From positions 248,001-312,000 of the forward strand of contig NZ_DRFS01000025.1 of NCBI RefSeq assembly GCF_011050415.1: DNA of 64,000 nt, written 5' to 3'. A model generated the notes under the pieces. It saw only the letters and a program-made list of their open reading frames with translations. It searched no databases and was not told the DNA's origin. The position numbers and the translations under genes were made by a program. The DNA is from Halomonas sp. (GTDB lineage Bacteria; Pseudomonadota; Gammaproteobacteria; Pseudomonadales; Halomonadaceae). Below are positions 62,477 through 64,000 of the stretch, one piece after another; within the stretch, counting starts at the first letter, position 1, and every line of letters starts with the position of its first letter.

Positions 62477-63634
62477 CTACAGCAGTACATCCATACGTGA
62501 CAGCGCCGCTTCCAGCTGGGAAGCGGTAGTACCGAAGTTAAGCCGCACAAAGCCAGGGCAGCCAAAGGCAGCCCCGTCAGAAAGCGCTACCCCCGTCTCT
62601 TTTAGCAGCGTCTTGTGTGGCGCGCCTCCCAGGCCTGCTTCGCGCATATCCAACCACGCTAGATAGGTGGATTCTGGCGCACTCCAACGAACGCCCTGCC
62701 AACTAGCCACTCGCCCCTCCAACGTCGCACGATGCTTACGCAATACGCTTAATAGCTCCTGCCTCCAGGGTTCACAATGACGATACGCCGCTTCCGCCGC
62801 GACCAATCCAAGTACATTACCATCAGGCAGTAGCCCCTTTGACGCAGCGGCAAAACGCTGGCGCAACTCGGGGTCGGGAATCACCGCGCAGGCGCTGGTC
62901 AAACCGGCCAGATTGAACGTTTTCGACGGTGCCCACAGGGTAATGGTGCGCTTAGCTAACTCAGGGAATGCCGCCACTAACGGACGGTGACGCGCGCCTT
63001 CGTCTAATAGCAGATCACAGTGCAACTCATCCGATACTACCCAAAGGTCATGTCGCTCTACCAGTTCAGCAAGTGCGGCAAGCTCCTCATGGCGCCATAC
63101 ACGCCCCGTAGGGTTATGGGGCTGACACCACAGCAGCATGCGGGTACGCGGCGTAATCGCGGCTTCTAGAGCTTCAATATCCAGCTGCCAAGGCTCACCA
63201 GCCGCTGCGGGCGCTGCCAGCATCGCTTGTTGAGGTAATCGTCCGGTGCGCTCGGCGACGGCCAGAAAGGGCGGATAAATCGGCGTCACCGTTAATATGC
63301 CGTCGCCCGGCTCAGTCAGCGCCAGCGCGGCCAGATGCAAGGCAGGCACCACACCTGGTAGCCACTGCTGCCATTCGGGCCGTATGGGCCAGTCATAGTG
63401 GAGAGCACTCCACTGGCAGAGGGTTTCTGTTAACGTAGCGGGCACTTCGCCATAACCATACACGCCGTGAGCCACCCTCGCTTGTAGGGCATCAATCACC
63501 GCGGGCGGAGAGCGAAAATCCATATCAGCGACCCACAGCGGTAATATGTCGTCGCCGTAGCGGTGCCATTTTTGCGATGCCCAACCACCTTCAGGGTGGC
63601 GCCGTTCCACAGGCGTGGCAAAATCATAGGCCAT
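62477..63634 (-). CDS. PatB/MalY-family PLP C-S lyase or aminotransferase
   Basis: 385 residues of fold-type I PLP enzymes. MAYDFATPVERR, WVADMDFRSPPAVIDAL and YGYGEVP are typical of PatB/MalY, with WCQPHNPTGRVW, VSDELHCDLL and the PLP Lys in WAPSKTFNLAGL. Enzymes of this group cleave cystathionine and other C-S bonds (cystathionine beta-lyase activity). It is convergent with cnoX and divergent from the partial gene at 63663. PatB and MalY cannot be separated on sequence alone. Confidence 0.9.
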   Translation of the reverse strand: MAYDFATPVERRHPEGGWASQKWHRYGDDILPLWVADMDFRSPPAVIDALQARVAHGVYGYGEVPATLTETLCQWSALHYDWPIRPEWQQWLPGVVPALHLAALALTEPGDGILTVTPIYPPFLAVAERTGRLPQQAMLAAPAAAGEPWQLDIEALEAAITPRTRMLLWCQPHNPTGRVWRHEELAALAELVERHDLWVVSDELHCDLLLDEGARHRPLVAAFPELAKRTITLWAPSKTFNLAGLTSACAVIPDPELRQRFAAASKGLLPDGNVLGLVAAEAAYRHCEPWRQELLSVLRKHRATLEGRVASWQGVRWSAPESTYLAWLDMREAGLGGAPHKTLLKETGVALSDGAAFGCPGFVRLNFGTTASQLEAALSRMDVLL

Positions 63635-63662
63635 TACTCATCTCACTCATTCAATAGGGGTT

Positions 63663-64000
63663 ATGCCGAGCATGCCGCAAGATGACTTTTATACCAAGAT
63701 GCGGGCGGGACTATCTGCGCTGCTGCGGCAATGGCGCTCGCTTGGCCAAGCAAATAGTGATCAGCTAGCGCTCATTTTGGCTGAAACGGCACGGGTTGCG
63801 AAATTAGGTACGCCCGACGCCACGCCAAGCGGCGCAACGCTGGAAGAGTGGAGCCAGGATGAGCTCGGTGAGATGCCGCTATGGGCGCCGCGCACGGCGG
63901 TGTTCCTGCTTAATCAAATGCCCGCCCGCCCTACTCCAGAAAGCGACGCTGAAGCCTGTGCCTGGGCGTACTGCTGGCTACGCAATCGTTCATTTGATTC
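63663..64000 (+). CDS. Unknown protein, 5' part (runs off the window)
   Basis: An open frame of 112 codons from ATG 63663 (a second ATG at 63672) to the window end, with AGGGG just upstream of the first start. The product starts MPSMPQDDFYTKMRAGLSAL and is soluble-looking with many Trp and Leu. Codon use is like that of the neighbours and the frame is uninterrupted, so it is probably a real gene. I do not recognise the family. Confidence 0.6.
   Translation, partial: MPSMPQDDFYTKMRAGLSALLRQWRSLGQANSDQLALILAETARVAKLGTPDATPSGATLEEWSQDELGEMPLWAPRTAVFLLNQMPARPTPESDAEACAWAYCWLRNRSFD

Overview
The window looks like chromosomal core DNA of a Halomonas-type gammaproteobacterium (Halomonadaceae). This rests on gene order and protein character: rpmBG-radC-coaBC-dut-algC-argB-slmA in the pseudomonad-like order, ftsYEX-rpoH, xerD-dsbC-hom-thrC-recJ, ffh-ypjD-corB, minCDE, a PHB-type acetoacetyl-CoA reductase and rather acidic proteins. 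The genus is inferred from these; no database was searched. I see no prophage, insertion sequence, rRNA operon or CRISPR array. Genes are dense, many pairs overlap by 4 bases (ATGA), and nearly all belong to known families.

Layout. 1-3.5 kb: start of alanine dehydrogenase, a thioesterase, rlmI, mutM, rpmBG. 3.7-9.4 kb: radC (leftward), then rightward coaBC-dut, algC, argB and slmA (CoA, dUTP, sugar-phosphate, arginine, nucleoid occlusion). 9.5-13.6 kb: leftward ftsY-ftsE-ftsX-rpoH. 13.7-18.3 kb: rsmD, zapB, then leftward bolA-holD-rimI, an MFS exporter and an unknown acidic protein. 18.4-21.0 kb: prfB (intact programmed +1 frameshift) and lysS. 21.2-25.9 kb: a FadL-type porin, then a MerR-CopA metal efflux operon ending in a 23-codon membrane peptide. 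25.9-32.9 kb: yitT-like gene and leftward xerD-dsbC-hom-thrC-recJ. 33-35.3 kb: leftward rpsP-rimM-trmD-rplS. 35.6-41.6 kb: accessory cassette of a LacI regulator, four ABC importer genes and a metallophosphodiesterase, lying between the rpsP operon and ffh. 41.6-45.6 kb: ffh, ypjD, corB. 45.6-50.6 kb: TetR-plsC, a degenerate SRAP-family protein and a secreted M16 protease. 50.7-57.2 kb: sbcB, minCDE and a 938-residue DUF349 protein. 57.3-64 kb: acetoacetyl-CoA reductase, initiator tRNA with decayed tandem copies of its 3' end, a GGCT-fold protein, LysR/PRISE-reductase pair, CnoX-like protein, PatB-like lyase and a partial unknown gene.

Most noteworthy: (1) an SRAP/YedK/HMCES homologue in which every canonical catalytic position (Cys2, Asn, Glu, His) is replaced; (2) the LacI-ABC-phosphodiesterase cassette with a near-perfect 20-bp operator palindrome just upstream of its first gene, probably an uptake and hydrolysis system for a phosphodiester whose identity is unknown; (3) about 155-bp tandem repeats, each carrying a degenerate tRNA-fMet 3' end followed by a terminator; (4) an initiator tRNA with a U1-U72 rather than C1-A72 mismatch; (5) a probable truncated cupredoxin remnant behind copA. 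All starts, motifs and hairpins were read by eye; no alignment or folding program was run.
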